DNA of 64,000 nucleotides. It comes from CAWCKS01 sp963763485. GTDB lineage: Bacteria > Pseudomonadota > Alphaproteobacteria > Rhizobiales > Xanthobacteraceae. Positions 7,678 to 15,511 of the stretch are shown piece by piece; positions within the stretch are counted from its first letter, which is position 1; each line of letters begins with the position of its first letter. Below the pieces are notes generated by a model, which saw only the letters and a program-made list of their open reading frames with translations, did not search any database and was not told the origin of the DNA. Made by a program: the position numbers and the translations under genes. The stretch is taken from contig CAVXOW010000005.1 of the NCBI GenBank assembly GCA_963763485.1, forward strand, positions 1,302,001 to 1,366,000, given 5' to 3'.

Positions 7678-8562
7678 CTAATCCTTCATTCCGGTGATGG
7701 AGGCGCTGATCGCGCGCGGGTCGCGTTGTGGCCACCGGCCGCTTTCGACCTGGGACAGGAAGTTGCCGACGATCCGGTTAAACTCCTCCGGCTCTTCGAT
7801 GTTGATGGCATGGCCGGAGTTCGGGATCACCGCGAGCGCGGCCGACGGGATGCTTTGCTTCATGAGAATGCCGGGATGAAGGCACGGCCAATCCTCGTCG
7901 CCGGTAATAATCAGTGTCGGCACGGCGAGGCGCTTCATCTCCTCGACCAGCAGATAGAGCGAAGGCCGCTCCTTCTGCACACCCTGCTGGGTATTTGCTG
8001 ATCCGAGCGCCGAGTGCTCGGCCAGCATCGCCTTGAACGCGGCGTGACCGCGCGGATCCTTGTTCTGGTACTGCACGCGGGTCGGCCCGTAGGCATAGCG
8101 CTCGGCAAACGCCGCCATGCCCTCGGCCCGGATCACGCCGGCAATCGCGTCAGCTTCCGCGCGAAACTTCTCGCGCTGGTCCGGTTCGGCGCCGTAGCCG
8201 CAGCCGCCGATGCACAATGACAGCGTGCGCTCTGGATGGCGCAGACCGAAATGCAGCGTCGCGAAGCCGCCCATCGAGAGGCCGACGACGTGCGCCTGCC
8301 GTTCGCCGATGTGATCGAGTACGCTGAGAATGTCATCGGCGGCACGCGTTTGCGAATAGGACGAGACGTGCTCCGGCACGTCCGAGGGCGGGAAACCGCG
8401 CGCATTGAAGGCAATGGCGCGATAGCGTTTTCCGAAATGCCGCAGCTGCGGTTCGTAGCTGCGCAGATCTCCGGCGAATTCATGCACCAGGATCACGGGA
8501 CGGCCCGATCCCGACTCTTCGAAATACAGCTTCACCCCGTCGTCCGTCAGCGCGAAGGGCAT
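7678..8562 (-). CDS. Alpha/beta hydrolase
   Basis: 294 residues with a complete alpha/beta-hydrolase core. The oxyanion segment HEFAG is at 27-31, the nucleophile elbow GLSMGG places Ser96, the acid is in TGDEDWP (222-226), and His251 sits in NSGHAIN. The lid region between about 120 and 200 is long and polar. Such proteins hydrolyse small esters, enol-lactones or CoA-type substrates; nothing here fixes the substrate. It is followed on the same strand by no close partner (the next minus-strand gene is RlpA) and preceded by an SDR gene 155 bp away, so a two-gene catabolic unit with the SDR is possible but not shown. Fold and triad are secure. Confidence 0.85.
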   Translation of the reverse strand: MPFALTDDGVKLYFEESGSGRPVILVHEFAGDLRSYEPQLRHFGKRYRAIAFNARGFPPSDVPEHVSSYSQTRAADDILSVLDHIGERQAHVVGLSMGGFATLHFGLRHPERTLSLCIGGCGYGAEPDQREKFRAEADAIAGVIRAEGMAAFAERYAYGPTRVQYQNKDPRGHAAFKAMLAEHSALGSANTQQGVQKERPSLYLLVEEMKRLAVPTLIITGDEDWPCLHPGILMKQSIPSAALAVIPNSGHAINIEEPEEFNRIVGNFLSQVESGRWPQRDPRAISASITGMKD

Positions 8563-8717
8563 GTTGATCTCCGTCGTCCCGTCGAAACATCGCCGCTATG
8601 TCGTACGCCACCCGCGCTTCCTGCGGTCTATCGCTTTTGAGCGGTGCGAGATGGATCGCATCAAGCTACACGGTGAACGGCGCGGCGGAAAGGCGCGAAG
8701 TTTGCGGCGACGGCCTC

Positions 8718-9485
8718 TCAAAACATGAACTGGCCGCCGTTCAGGTGCAGCGCCTGGCCGTTGACGAAGCTGCCGGTGGTGCAAAGATAGAGGCAGGCAT
8801 AGGCGATGTCGTCGACGTGGCCGAGGCGCCGCACCGGAATCGCGTTCTTCGCGGCCTCGTCGTTCCGCCCCGGATACTGGCTCCAGTCGCGCACCGTATC
8901 GATCGCGCCGGGCACGACCGTGTTGGCGGTGATGCCGAACGGCCCGAGCTCGCGCCCGAGCGCCTTCGAGAAGCCGTGCATGCCGGATTTCGCCGCGATG
9001 TTGTAGGCGCGATTGGCCATGTGGCCGGTGAAACCATCGAAGCCGGAGACATGGATGACGCGGCCCCACTGCCGCTGCTTCATCGCCGGGATCACGTGGT
9101 GCGCAAGGTAGAAGCAGGATGACAGGTTGGTGCGGATCGCCCAATCCCAGTCCTCGATGGTGATGTCCTCGAACGGCTTGTGCAACCTGCGCCCGACATT
9201 GGAGACTGCAATGTCGACCGGCCCGAAGGCTGCATTGGCTTCGGCGACAAGACGCTTCACGTCGTTCGGCTCGGAGATATCGGCCATGACGCCGACGGCG
9301 CGGCCGCCGGCGTCGCGGATCTCGGACACCGTGCGCTCGACATTCTCCCTTGAACTATGCCCGTTGACCACGACGGCGGCGCCGGCTTCCGCGAGACGCC
9401 GCGCGATCGCAGCACCAATGTTCTGTCCGGAGCCGGTGACGATGGCAACGCGTCCGGCAAGGTTCGTCTCGTGTATGGCAGGCAT
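8718..9485 (-). CDS. SDR family protein with displaced catalytic tyrosine (Y-N-I-A-A-K)
   Basis: 255 residues with the SDR fold: TGSGQNIG at 17-24, SNVG at 95-98 in place of the usual NAG, and Ser147 in the active-site strand. The expected YxxxK reads Tyr161-Asn162-Ile-Ala-Ala-Lys166, so Tyr sits five residues before Lys and Asn occupies the usual Tyr position. The DNA gives no sign of a sequencing slip here, because the frame is maintained on both sides. The enzyme may therefore be altered or inactive, or the local helix may be shifted. The C-terminal end (GQALHLNGGQFMF) is typical of the family. Substrate unknown. Upstream lies the first copy of the 53-bp repeat. Confidence 0.82.
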   Translation of the reverse strand: MPAIHETNLAGRVAIVTGSGQNIGAAIARRLAEAGAAVVVNGHSSRENVERTVSEIRDAGGRAVGVMADISEPNDVKRLVAEANAAFGPVDIAVSNVGRRLHKPFEDITIEDWDWAIRTNLSSCFYLAHHVIPAMKQRQWGRVIHVSGFDGFTGHMANRAYNIAAKSGMHGFSKALGRELGPFGITANTVVPGAIDTVRDWSQYPGRNDEAAKNAIPVRRLGHVDDIAYACLYLCTTGSFVNGQALHLNGGQFMF

Positions 9486-9567
9486 CAGCGCATCTCCCTA
9501 TGTGCTGATGCCCATTTTCAAGTTCATGAGGTGGCTGACAAGCTTTTTGTGTGCGCTGTCATGATGG

Positions 9568-9620
9568 TTGCGGGCGTGGGAGGCCGCCGGCGCCCGCTAG
9601 TTGGCGTGGGCGCGCTCGCA
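9568..9620. repeat. 53-bp direct repeat, copy 1 (duplicated 3' end of the 10227-10727 gene)
   Basis: Matches 10198-10250 at 52 of 53 positions (9577 is T where 10207 is C), exactly 630 bp apart. Copy 2 contains the last seven codons, stop and terminator hairpin of the exported-protein gene on the minus strand, so copy 1 is a stray duplicate of that gene's tail. The two copies bracket the lipocalin-like gene. Confidence 0.9.
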
Positions 9621-9717
9621 CGGACATCATCCTCGGCGGCGAACATCTGGACGTGTCGCCGATCCGGTGCAAATTGGTACACTGCTTTCAAAATGTCCCT
9701 GCAGGTCGGGAAATCAC

Positions 9718-10155
9718 ATGTCGGCAACAGTTTCGGTCACTTCATCGTTTCATACGTTGGTTGGCACCTGGAAACTCTTGTCCTGGCAGGTCATCGTTGA
9801 TGGCGTGCCACAGGATGTGTTTGGCCCCTCGCCGAACGGCTACCTTGTGCTGACACCGGAGGGGCGGAGCATCGTCTTGACCACTGCCCTAAATCGTAAG
9901 GGCGGCATGGACGACGTGAGCCGGGCGGCCCTTCACAAGTCCATGCTCGCCTATAGTGGGCGATATCGCGTCGAGGGAAGCGATTTCATCACCACGGTTG
10001 AAATCTCATGGAACGAAGAGTGGAACGGGACTGAGCAAAGACGTCACTACAGAATTGAGGACGACAAGCTGTTCATCGAAACCGCACCCGCGCCCAGCAT
10101 CATCTTTCCCGGAAAGACAGATTTCCGACGACTTGTGTGGATGCGTGACAGCTAA
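9718..10155 (+). CDS. Lipocalin-like domain protein
   Basis: 145 residues from the ATG at 9718; the open frame extends upstream to 9601 but there runs through the repeat. The sequence has the lipocalin-like signature: LVGTWKLLSWQ near residues 14-24 at the first strand, then NGYLVLTPEGRSIVLTT, YSGRYRVEGSDFITTVE, and RIEDDKLFIET near the end. These small beta-barrel proteins occur in polyketide and catabolic clusters and may bind small hydrophobic ligands. There is no signal peptide, so it is cytoplasmic. It is a lone plus-strand gene between two minus-strand genes and is bracketed by a 53-bp direct repeat, which suggests it arrived as an insertion. Function unknown. Confidence 0.8.
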   Translation: MSATVSVTSSFHTLVGTWKLLSWQVIVDGVPQDVFGPSPNGYLVLTPEGRSIVLTTALNRKGGMDDVSRAALHKSMLAYSGRYRVEGSDFITTVEISWNEEWNGTEQRRHYRIEDDKLFIETAPAPSIIFPGKTDFRRLVWMRDS

Positions 10156-10197
10156 GAGGATATCGAAGCCTACAAGACGCATTGTGGCGCCCAGAGT

Positions 10198-10250
10198 TTG
10201 CGGGCGCGGGAGGCCGCCGGCGCCCGCTAGTTGGCGTGGGCGCGCTCGCA
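10198..10250. repeat. 53-bp direct repeat, copy 2, with terminator-like hairpin
   Basis: Covers the last codons and TAG of the minus-strand gene at 10227-10727 and the sequence just beyond. Inside it, GCGGGCGC and GCGCCCGC (about 10200-10227) form an exact 8-bp stem with a 12-nt loop immediately past the stop codon, a plausible transcription stop for that gene. In copy 1 one stem position is altered. Confidence 0.85.
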
Positions 10251-10727
10251 GCTGACGTTCGGATTCATGTCGGCGAACGCGCCATGCGGATTCGACTTCC
10301 AGGCCCACACGTGCAGCTCATAGAACGGGCCGAGGCCGTAGCGATTGGGCGCCCCGGTGAAACTGAACAACTGGCCTTCCAGCGACGCCGGTCCTTTCGG
10401 CGCAATATATTCGACCGCGACCAGCTCAAGCTTGCCGTCGGCCTTCGGCTCATACATGACCGCCTGCGGCCGTTTGATGTCTGGCGTCTCGTCCTTCAGA
10501 TAATCGCCGTTGACGTAGTGAACGCCCATGGTGCCCCCATCGATGCCGCTGGTGCAGGGGATCGGTGCATATCCTTCAGCAATAGCGACCTTGACGTCCT
10601 GGAAACGGCTGTTCGCGGCGCGCACCTTTTCCACGAGGAAGCCCTGAGTGTCGTCAGCGGCCCACGCGCCGCTGGTTGCCAGCACCGATGCAATGCCGAG
10701 GCCCAACGCCCATGCGATAATCTTCAT
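10227..10727 (-). CDS. Exported protein of unknown function
   Basis: 166 residues with a clear signal peptide (MKIIAWALGLGIASVLATSGAWA, cleavage near residue 23). The mature protein contains Cys in APIPCTSG and again in NPNVSCERAH at the end, possibly a disulfide, plus conserved-looking segments GVHYVNGDYL, PQAVMYEP and YELHVWAWKSNPHGAFADMNP. The HVWAW...NPHGxFxxxNP pattern is, as I recall, shared by a family of uncharacterised periplasmic proteins in several Proteobacteria. Its last seven codons and stop are duplicated 630 bp away (9568-9620), so the downstream side of this gene was the site of a rearrangement. Function unknown. Confidence 0.75.
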   Translation of the reverse strand: MKIIAWALGLGIASVLATSGAWAADDTQGFLVEKVRAANSRFQDVKVAIAEGYAPIPCTSGIDGGTMGVHYVNGDYLKDETPDIKRPQAVMYEPKADGKLELVAVEYIAPKGPASLEGQLFSFTGAPNRYGLGPFYELHVWAWKSNPHGAFADMNPNVSCERAHAN

Positions 10728-10913
10728 TCGGCTGTCCCGTTCGCAAAGTGATGATGTGCGGCGAGCCGCGAAACGGGCAGGATTTAGACCGCAATGGGGC
10801 GGCTGGCGTCATGCGATCGAACGACAACGGGCTGTTCGCCGGCTGTGTGACTTAAATATTTGGCGCCGATATCGGCTACGCCATGAACGGTGGCTTGCGG
10901 CTTTCGCGATCAT

Positions 10914-10930
10914 CGCCGGCCTTGCCGGCG
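10914..10930 (-). terminator. Hairpin just past the GNAT gene
   Basis: CGCCGGC-CTT-GCCGGCG forms an exact 7-bp stem 12 nt downstream of the GNAT stop codon on the minus strand. No U-run follows, so it is a candidate 3'-end structure rather than a classical intrinsic terminator. Confidence 0.4.
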
Positions 10931-10941
10931 GCGTGGTCGCG

Positions 10942-11649
10942 TCAGCGTTGCTTGTGCCACATCGGAATGAGCGGCGGTGCTCCTGCAGGCGAGATGCTTT
11001 CCCTGGCGGCAAAGCCGGCGCGCTCGTAGAGCCGGGTGTTTTTCGGATTCGAATTTTCGAGATAGGCGGGCACGCCGATCTCGTCGATCCGCGCGAGCGT
11101 TGCGCCAAGGATCGCAGCGCCCAGTCCGCGCCCCTGAAGCGCGGGGTCGACGGCCATGAAATACAGATAGAAATGGTTTTCGCGCGGATGGGCCTTTTCC
11201 ATTGCCCCGGAGATCGCGGCGCCGCGTCCGAGACGTTGAAATCCACACACCTTGACGAAGAACGGCAACAGCTTCAGTTGCTCGATGGTGCTGACGGGCG
11301 CTGGCGGGAGCCCGGGCGGCAGCCACACCGTGCAGGCCGAGCCGTCATCGCTCATCCATACTTCGCCCGCCGGTATCGCGCGCTTGCGCAAAACCCGGGA
11401 GAATAACGCGGTGAGTGCCGCGGCGCGCTTTGGCCCTGGCCGCACCAGCCAGTCCATGACGGGGTCGTTGAGGAATGCCGCGGTGAGAAGCTGCGTCAGG
11501 TGACTGGCGTCGTCCAGCGTCGCGCGCCGCGGCGCGGCCGCCGCTTTTGGTCTGCGCGTGTGATCCTCACTCAGCGGACATCCTCGCGCGTCCCTCTGCC
11601 CGTCATGGCTGCGGTGCGAGATTGTGGCGGGCGATGGTGGCGCGATCAA
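10942..11649 (-). CDS. GNAT family N-acetyltransferase
   Basis: Up to 235 residues; the true start is uncertain because the first 35 or so residues are low-complexity and overlap the upstream region of the divergent GGDEF-EAL gene. From about residue 40 the sequence is a GNAT domain: RRATLDDASHLTQLLTAAFLNDP at the N-terminal strand and helix, YLYFMAVDPALQGRGLGAAIL with the acetyl-CoA pyrophosphate loop QGRGLG, and the C-terminal LENSNPKNTRLYERAGF. It resembles the acetyltransferases with the 'AFxxDPxxxWL' entry motif. Substrate unknown. A hairpin follows the stop at 10914-10930. Confidence 0.82.
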   Translation of the reverse strand: MIAPPSPATISHRSHDGQRDARGCPLSEDHTRRPKAAAAPRRATLDDASHLTQLLTAAFLNDPVMDWLVRPGPKRAAALTALFSRVLRKRAIPAGEVWMSDDGSACTVWLPPGLPPAPVSTIEQLKLLPFFVKVCGFQRLGRGAAISGAMEKAHPRENHFYLYFMAVDPALQGRGLGAAILGATLARIDEIGVPAYLENSNPKNTRLYERAGFAARESISPAGAPPLIPMWHKQR

Positions 11650-11669
11650 TCAATTTGTTCGCAATCACG

Positions 11670-13724
11670 ATGCAATGTTTCATCGCCATTTCACGCGCCA
11701 TTAAGTCCAATCGGCGGAAAACCGCGGCCGCTAAAGCAAAGCGCACCGACCTGCGCTATCTCGTACGCTCGCGCAAGCTATCGGGTGCTCTCAGAATGTC
11801 ATCTCGGGGCCTGTCATTTCCGACGAACCACCAGGCATGGCGACTGGCCGCGCTCGGGATTATCGTCTGCTTTGCCACCAGCATCCTTGTCAGGAGCAAT
11901 GCCGGCGCGACGATCTCCGTTCTCGCCATGACGCTCGTCGCGCTCGTTGCCGACCGCAAGCTCGGCGAGCTTGCGGGCCAATCCAATGAGGCGATCCGCG
12001 CGCTCACCGACACCCGCACCCGCCTCGAAAACTCGCTGCGGTCGCTGGCGCAGGAGCGCGGGATACTGGAAACCGCAATCAACAACATGTCGCAGGGCCT
12101 CGTGCTGTTCGATGTCACCGAACAGTTCGTGATGTGCAATCGGCGGTACCTCGAGATGTATCGTCTCCCGGCCGACATCGTGACCTCAGGCTGCACGCTT
12201 CAGGAATTGATCGCGCATCACAAGAAGGCCGGCAGCCTCGGCGGCGACGTCGATAGCTACCTGCTGGACCTGCGCGGCCGCTTGCGGACCGGCCGCGAGA
12301 GCCGGAGCGAGACCGAACTGCCTGATGGTCGCTGGATCCAGATCGTCAACCGGCCGCTACCCGAAGGCGGCTGGGTCGCGACCCACGACGACATCACCGA
12401 GCAGCGCCGCTCGTCGGCACAGATCGCTTTCCTCGCGCACCACGATGCGCTCACCGGTCTGGCCAATCGCGCCGCGATCAGCCGGCGCATCGAGGAAGCT
12501 GCCGCCCGCGAGCGCCGCACTGGCGAGCCGTTCACCGTGCTGCTGCTCGATCTCGACCGCTTCAAGCAGGTCAACGATACGCTCGGCCACGCCGCCGGCG
12601 ACGCGCTGTTGTGCGAGGTCGCCACGCGACTGAAGGCCACGCTGCGCGAGACCGACACGCTTGGCCGGCTCGGCGGCGACGAGTTCGTCATCATCCAGAC
12701 CCGCGCGGTGAATCCGCTTCAGGCCGCGACCGCGTTTTCGACCCGCATCATCGAATTGCTGTCGCGGCCATTCAACATCGAGCGCCACGATGTCTCGATC
12801 GGCACCAGCATCGGCATCGCGCTGGCGCCGGACCACGCGAGCAATTCGGCAAGTCTCTTAAAGATGGCCGACCTCGCGCTGTACCAGGCCAAATCCGCCG
12901 GCCGCAACGCTTATGCGTTCTATAGTCCCGAAATGACACTTGCTGCGAGTGAACGGCGGGAGCTCGAGATGGAGCTGCGGCACGCGCTCGCCAACCACGA
13001 GCTCGAGCTGCACTACCAACCGATTGTCGATGCGGCAACAATGAAGGTCACTGCGGCCGAGGCCCTGTTGCGGTGGCGTCATCCGCAGCGCGGCCTGCTC
13101 TCTCCCGAAAAATTCCTGCCCATCGCCGAAGAGAGCGGGCTGATCACGCAAATCGGCCGGTGGGTGCTCGAGACCGCATGCCGGCAGGCTGCAACCTGGC
13201 CCGACCATATCAAGCTCGCAGTCAATGTGTCGTCGGTTCAGCTCCGCAAGGCCGGTTTCGACGTCGTGGTGACGGAGGCGCTTGCGGGAGCGCGGCTGGC
13301 GCCGCAACGGCTGGAGCTGGAAATTTCCGAGACGGCGCTGATCAAGTCTGTGGACTGCCTGCCGCTGCTGCAGAAACTCAAGGAGCTCCACGTCACGATC
13401 GTGCTCGACGATTTCGGCACCGGCCAGCTGACGCTCAGCCAGCTCCCGATGTTCCCCTTCGACAAGATCAAGATCGATTCTTCGTTCATCGGCAACATGA
13501 CGGAAGCCGATCAGGGCGCCATCATCGACGCGACCCTGACGTTCGCGAAACGGCGCCGCATGACCACGACGGCCGAAGGCGTGGAAACGCGAGATCAGCT
13601 CGGGCTGCTGCGCGAGGCCGGCATCACCTCGATGCAGGGCTATCTGTTCGAGCGCCCGGCGCTCGCCGGTTACTTCGACCTGACCGCCGACTATGGAATG
13701 CTGACGGACGACGAGGTGGCCTGA
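11670..13724 (+). CDS. PAS-GGDEF-EAL c-di-GMP turnover protein, membrane-bound
   Basis: Hybrid diguanylate cyclase/phosphodiesterase of 684 residues from the ATG at 11670; ATG 11796 is an alternative and neither has a strong ribosome site. Two hydrophobic segments (LAALGIIVCFATSILV and GATISVLAMTLVALVA) near residues 55-95 anchor it. A short helix and a PAS-like domain follow (INNMSQGLVLFDV...). The GGDEF domain has an intact RLGGDEF; the EAL domain keeps EALLRW and DDFGTGQLTLSQL. It could therefore make and/or degrade c-di-GMP. In the EAL loop, GQLTLS replaces the commoner GYSSLS. A second protein of this type is at 53251-55959 and a PilZ effector at 41424. A hairpin covers its stop codon. 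Confidence 0.9.
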   Translation: MQCFIAISRAIKSNRRKTAAAKAKRTDLRYLVRSRKLSGALRMSSRGLSFPTNHQAWRLAALGIIVCFATSILVRSNAGATISVLAMTLVALVADRKLGELAGQSNEAIRALTDTRTRLENSLRSLAQERGILETAINNMSQGLVLFDVTEQFVMCNRRYLEMYRLPADIVTSGCTLQELIAHHKKAGSLGGDVDSYLLDLRGRLRTGRESRSETELPDGRWIQIVNRPLPEGGWVATHDDITEQRRSSAQIAFLAHHDALTGLANRAAISRRIEEAAARERRTGEPFTVLLLDLDRFKQVNDTLGHAAGDALLCEVATRLKATLRETDTLGRLGGDEFVIIQTRAVNPLQAATAFSTRIIELLSRPFNIERHDVSIGTSIGIALAPDHASNSASLLKMADLALYQAKSAGRNAYAFYSPEMTLAASERRELEMELRHALANHELELHYQPIVDAATMKVTAAEALLRWRHPQRGLLSPEKFLPIAEESGLITQIGRWVLETACRQAATWPDHIKLAVNVSSVQLRKAGFDVVVTEALAGARLAPQRLELEISETALIKSVDCLPLLQKLKELHVTIVLDDFGTGQLTLSQLPMFPFDKIKIDSSFIGNMTEADQGAIIDATLTFAKRRRMTTTAEGVETRDQLGLLREAGITSMQGYLFERPALAGYFDLTADYGMLTDDEVA

Positions 13725-13735
13725 GGGCCACCTCG
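13712..13735 (+). terminator. Hairpin spanning the stop codon of the GGDEF-EAL gene
   Basis: CGAGGTGGCC-TGAG-GGCCACCTCG is an exact 10-bp stem whose 4-nt loop contains the TGA stop. No T-run follows, so it may act as a rho-assisted stop or as an mRNA 3'-end stabiliser. Confidence 0.5.
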
Positions 13736-14001
13736 CCGCTTAACCGAGCGTTAGTCGTTCCAGTAATGATACAGGCAGAGCCAGAGCCGCCTGAGCAAGC
13801 TGGAGCGGGTGTCCTCCGCATCGTTAATCATGGTTGACGCCCACTGTTTCGCGCACGGCCTCTTGGGACATGCGTCGTTCTTGTTGTGGGCATCATCGTG
13901 TCAGCGGCTGAACAATGACGTAACCGAAAAGGCAAACGAGTGGTGAAGAGGCGCATTGGTTAGCGATTTTCTCTTCCCATCGCGCCGCCTGGCTTCCGAT
14001 C

Positions 14002-14424
14002 TCAACCGAGCTTGGCGTCCAGCGTGATCTCAGCATTGAGAACTTTTGACACCGGACAATTCTTCTCGGCATCCTTTGCAAGCTTCGTAAACGTCGCCTC
14101 GTCGAGACTTGGCACCTGGGCGCGCAACGTCAGCGCCGATTTGCTGATGCGAAAGCCCTGGCCTTCCTGCTCGAGCGTGACCGCGGCCTCGGTGGCAAGC
14201 TCGGTCGGCGTGAAGCCCGCAGCCTGCAGCTGAAACGCCAGCGCCATCGTGAAGCAGCCGGCGTGGGCGGCGGCGATCAACTCCTCGGGATTGGTGCCTT
14301 TCTCGTTCTCGAACCGGGTCTTGAACGAGTAGGGCGTATTGGCAAGGATGCCGGAGTCGGTTGTCAGGGTTCCGTTGCCGGCGCGACCCGTGCCGTGCCA
14401 GATGGCGTTCGCTTTGCGGATCAT
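14002..14424 (-). CDS. osmC: OsmC family peroxiredoxin
   Basis: 140 residues, full length for OsmC. GGAGGTGCAAC precedes the ATG at 14424. The two redox cysteines are present: one in AAHAGCFTMAL (about residue 58) and one in EKNCPVSKVL (about 122), the peroxidatic/resolving pair that reduces organic hydroperoxides using lipoyl or thiol donors. The N-terminal GRAGNGTLTTDSGIL and NPEELIAAAHAGC are typical of OsmC rather than Ohr. The protein is cytoplasmic. Neighbours do not suggest an operon; it is probably a stand-alone stress gene. Strong assignment. Confidence 0.93.
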   Translation of the reverse strand: MIRKANAIWHGTGRAGNGTLTTDSGILANTPYSFKTRFENEKGTNPEELIAAAHAGCFTMALAFQLQAAGFTPTELATEAAVTLEQEGQGFRISKSALTLRAQVPSLDEATFTKLAKDAEKNCPVSKVLNAEITLDAKLG

Positions 14425-14570
14425 GTTGCACCTCCATTTTGATCATTTTGATGCCGCTTGCATGCTACGCGATCGCCGGATCGGCGATCTGTTCATTTTT
14501 CAGTGACCGGAGCCGCGCGTGTTGTCGCGGGACTCCGTGCGCCGTGAAACGATATAGTGGGACACGCGTT

Positions 14571-14600
14571 GGAACAGGGCAGGCAGGAACAGGGCAGGCA
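14571..14600. repeat. Tandem duplication of a 15-bp unit
   Basis: The unit GGAACAGGGCAGGCA occurs twice back to back, immediately upstream of the small membrane-protein gene at 14609, placing it in the 5' leader where it may affect ribosome access. Confidence 0.9.
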
Positions 14601-14608
14601 AGCCAACC

Positions 14609-14920
14609 ATGTCGGACGAACCATCAACACCGCGGGGCGAGCGCCCGCGTTCGGAGCCGGAAATCATTCCGCCGGGAGCACCGTTGCGGCGACCGCGCGA
14701 CGATCCCTTCAGCAATACATTTTTCACCCAACGGATTTATGTCACCCGGCTCGGGCCGCTCGGCCTGATCGGACTGGCGCTGGCGATCGGCATCGTCGCC
14801 GTCGTGCTGCTCATCCTGCTGGTGGGCGCGGTGCTGTTCTGGATTCCGATCGTCGGCCTGATCGTCGCGGCTGTCATTTTGTCCGGGGCGCTGAGGTCAG
14901 GGTTTCGGCGGCGGCCTTGA
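14609..14920 (+). CDS. Small two-helix membrane protein
   Basis: 103 residues. The first 45 are hydrophilic and proline-rich (PRGERPRSEPEIIPPGAPLRRPRDDP). Two adjacent hydrophobic helices follow (LGLIGLALAIGIVAVVLLILLVG and VLFWIPIVGLIVAAVILSGAL), then a basic tail (RSGFRRRP). The pattern of a Pro/Arg-rich cytoplasmic head plus a helical hairpin is familiar among uncharacterised Bradyrhizobiaceae proteins; function unknown. The 15-bp tandem repeat sits in its leader. It converges on the exported-protein gene at 14942. Confidence 0.7.
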   Translation: MSDEPSTPRGERPRSEPEIIPPGAPLRRPRDDPFSNTFFTQRIYVTRLGPLGLIGLALAIGIVAVVLLILLVGAVLFWIPIVGLIVAAVILSGALRSGFRRRP

Positions 14921-14941
14921 GGCGGCGCTGCCGCCGGTTGG

Positions 14942-15331
14942 CTACTGCACCACGACGTTCCAGTGCACGATGTACTTGCCGGCTTGCCCGTTCTGCCGGT
15001 AGGCGACCTCGATGGTGAACTCGTCCGGCCCGACATAGCCCTTGGCCGGCGCATACGCGAAGGTCGTGCCATTCAGACCGGCAACGCCATGCTTTGCGTG
15101 GTCGAGCACGCGGTGGCCGAGGAATTCGATCGGATTTGAGCCCCTGGAATCGTAAGGACGCTCGCAGACCTGATCGCGCGGGACGCTCATCGCGCCCTCG
15201 TATTTGCAGCCGTTGCAGAAATTGCCGCTGGGGTTGAAACCCGGTGCGACACATGCCGCGTGGACCGGGATCACCGACGACAGCCACACCGCGGCCGGGC
15301 TGATGGCGAGGAGTGATCGGGTGCGCATCAT
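14942..15331 (-). CDS. Exported Ig-like/cadherin-like domain protein
   Basis: The start is placed at 15331 (MMRTRSLLAIS...) because it gives a proper signal peptide cleaved after VHA; the frame opens farther at 15394. The 129-residue product contains a cysteine cluster (ACVAPGF...NFCNGCKYE) and a C-terminal beta domain: GVAGLNGTTFAYAPAKGYVGPDEFTIEVAY...KYIVHWNVVVQ. The Y-x-P-x-x-G-Y-x-G-x-D-x-F core is the hallmark of small Ig/cadherin-like repeats and is also present in the exported protein at 17019-17408 (ANPGYAGSDSFVL), so the two are distant paralogs. A decayed piece of a third copy is at 28822-28880. Periplasmic or surface location; function unknown. Confidence 0.72.
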   Translation of the reverse strand: MMRTRSLLAISPAAVWLSSVIPVHAACVAPGFNPSGNFCNGCKYEGAMSVPRDQVCERPYDSRGSNPIEFLGHRVLDHAKHGVAGLNGTTFAYAPAKGYVGPDEFTIEVAYRQNGQAGKYIVHWNVVVQ

Positions 15332-15511
15332 GGCTTCCGCTGTTCGACAAGTCATCGGTTGCAAGCATCGGCCGGTCGTGGCCGCAATTGACACGGCCCG
15401 TCGTAAGGCGAAAAATCGCCAGAGCCGCCGCCTGAACCAGGTTCAGTCTGCCATGGCGCGCGCTTCGGTCAAGGAAACCTTGAAACAACAGGCAATAAAG
15501 AGAGGCTCATC

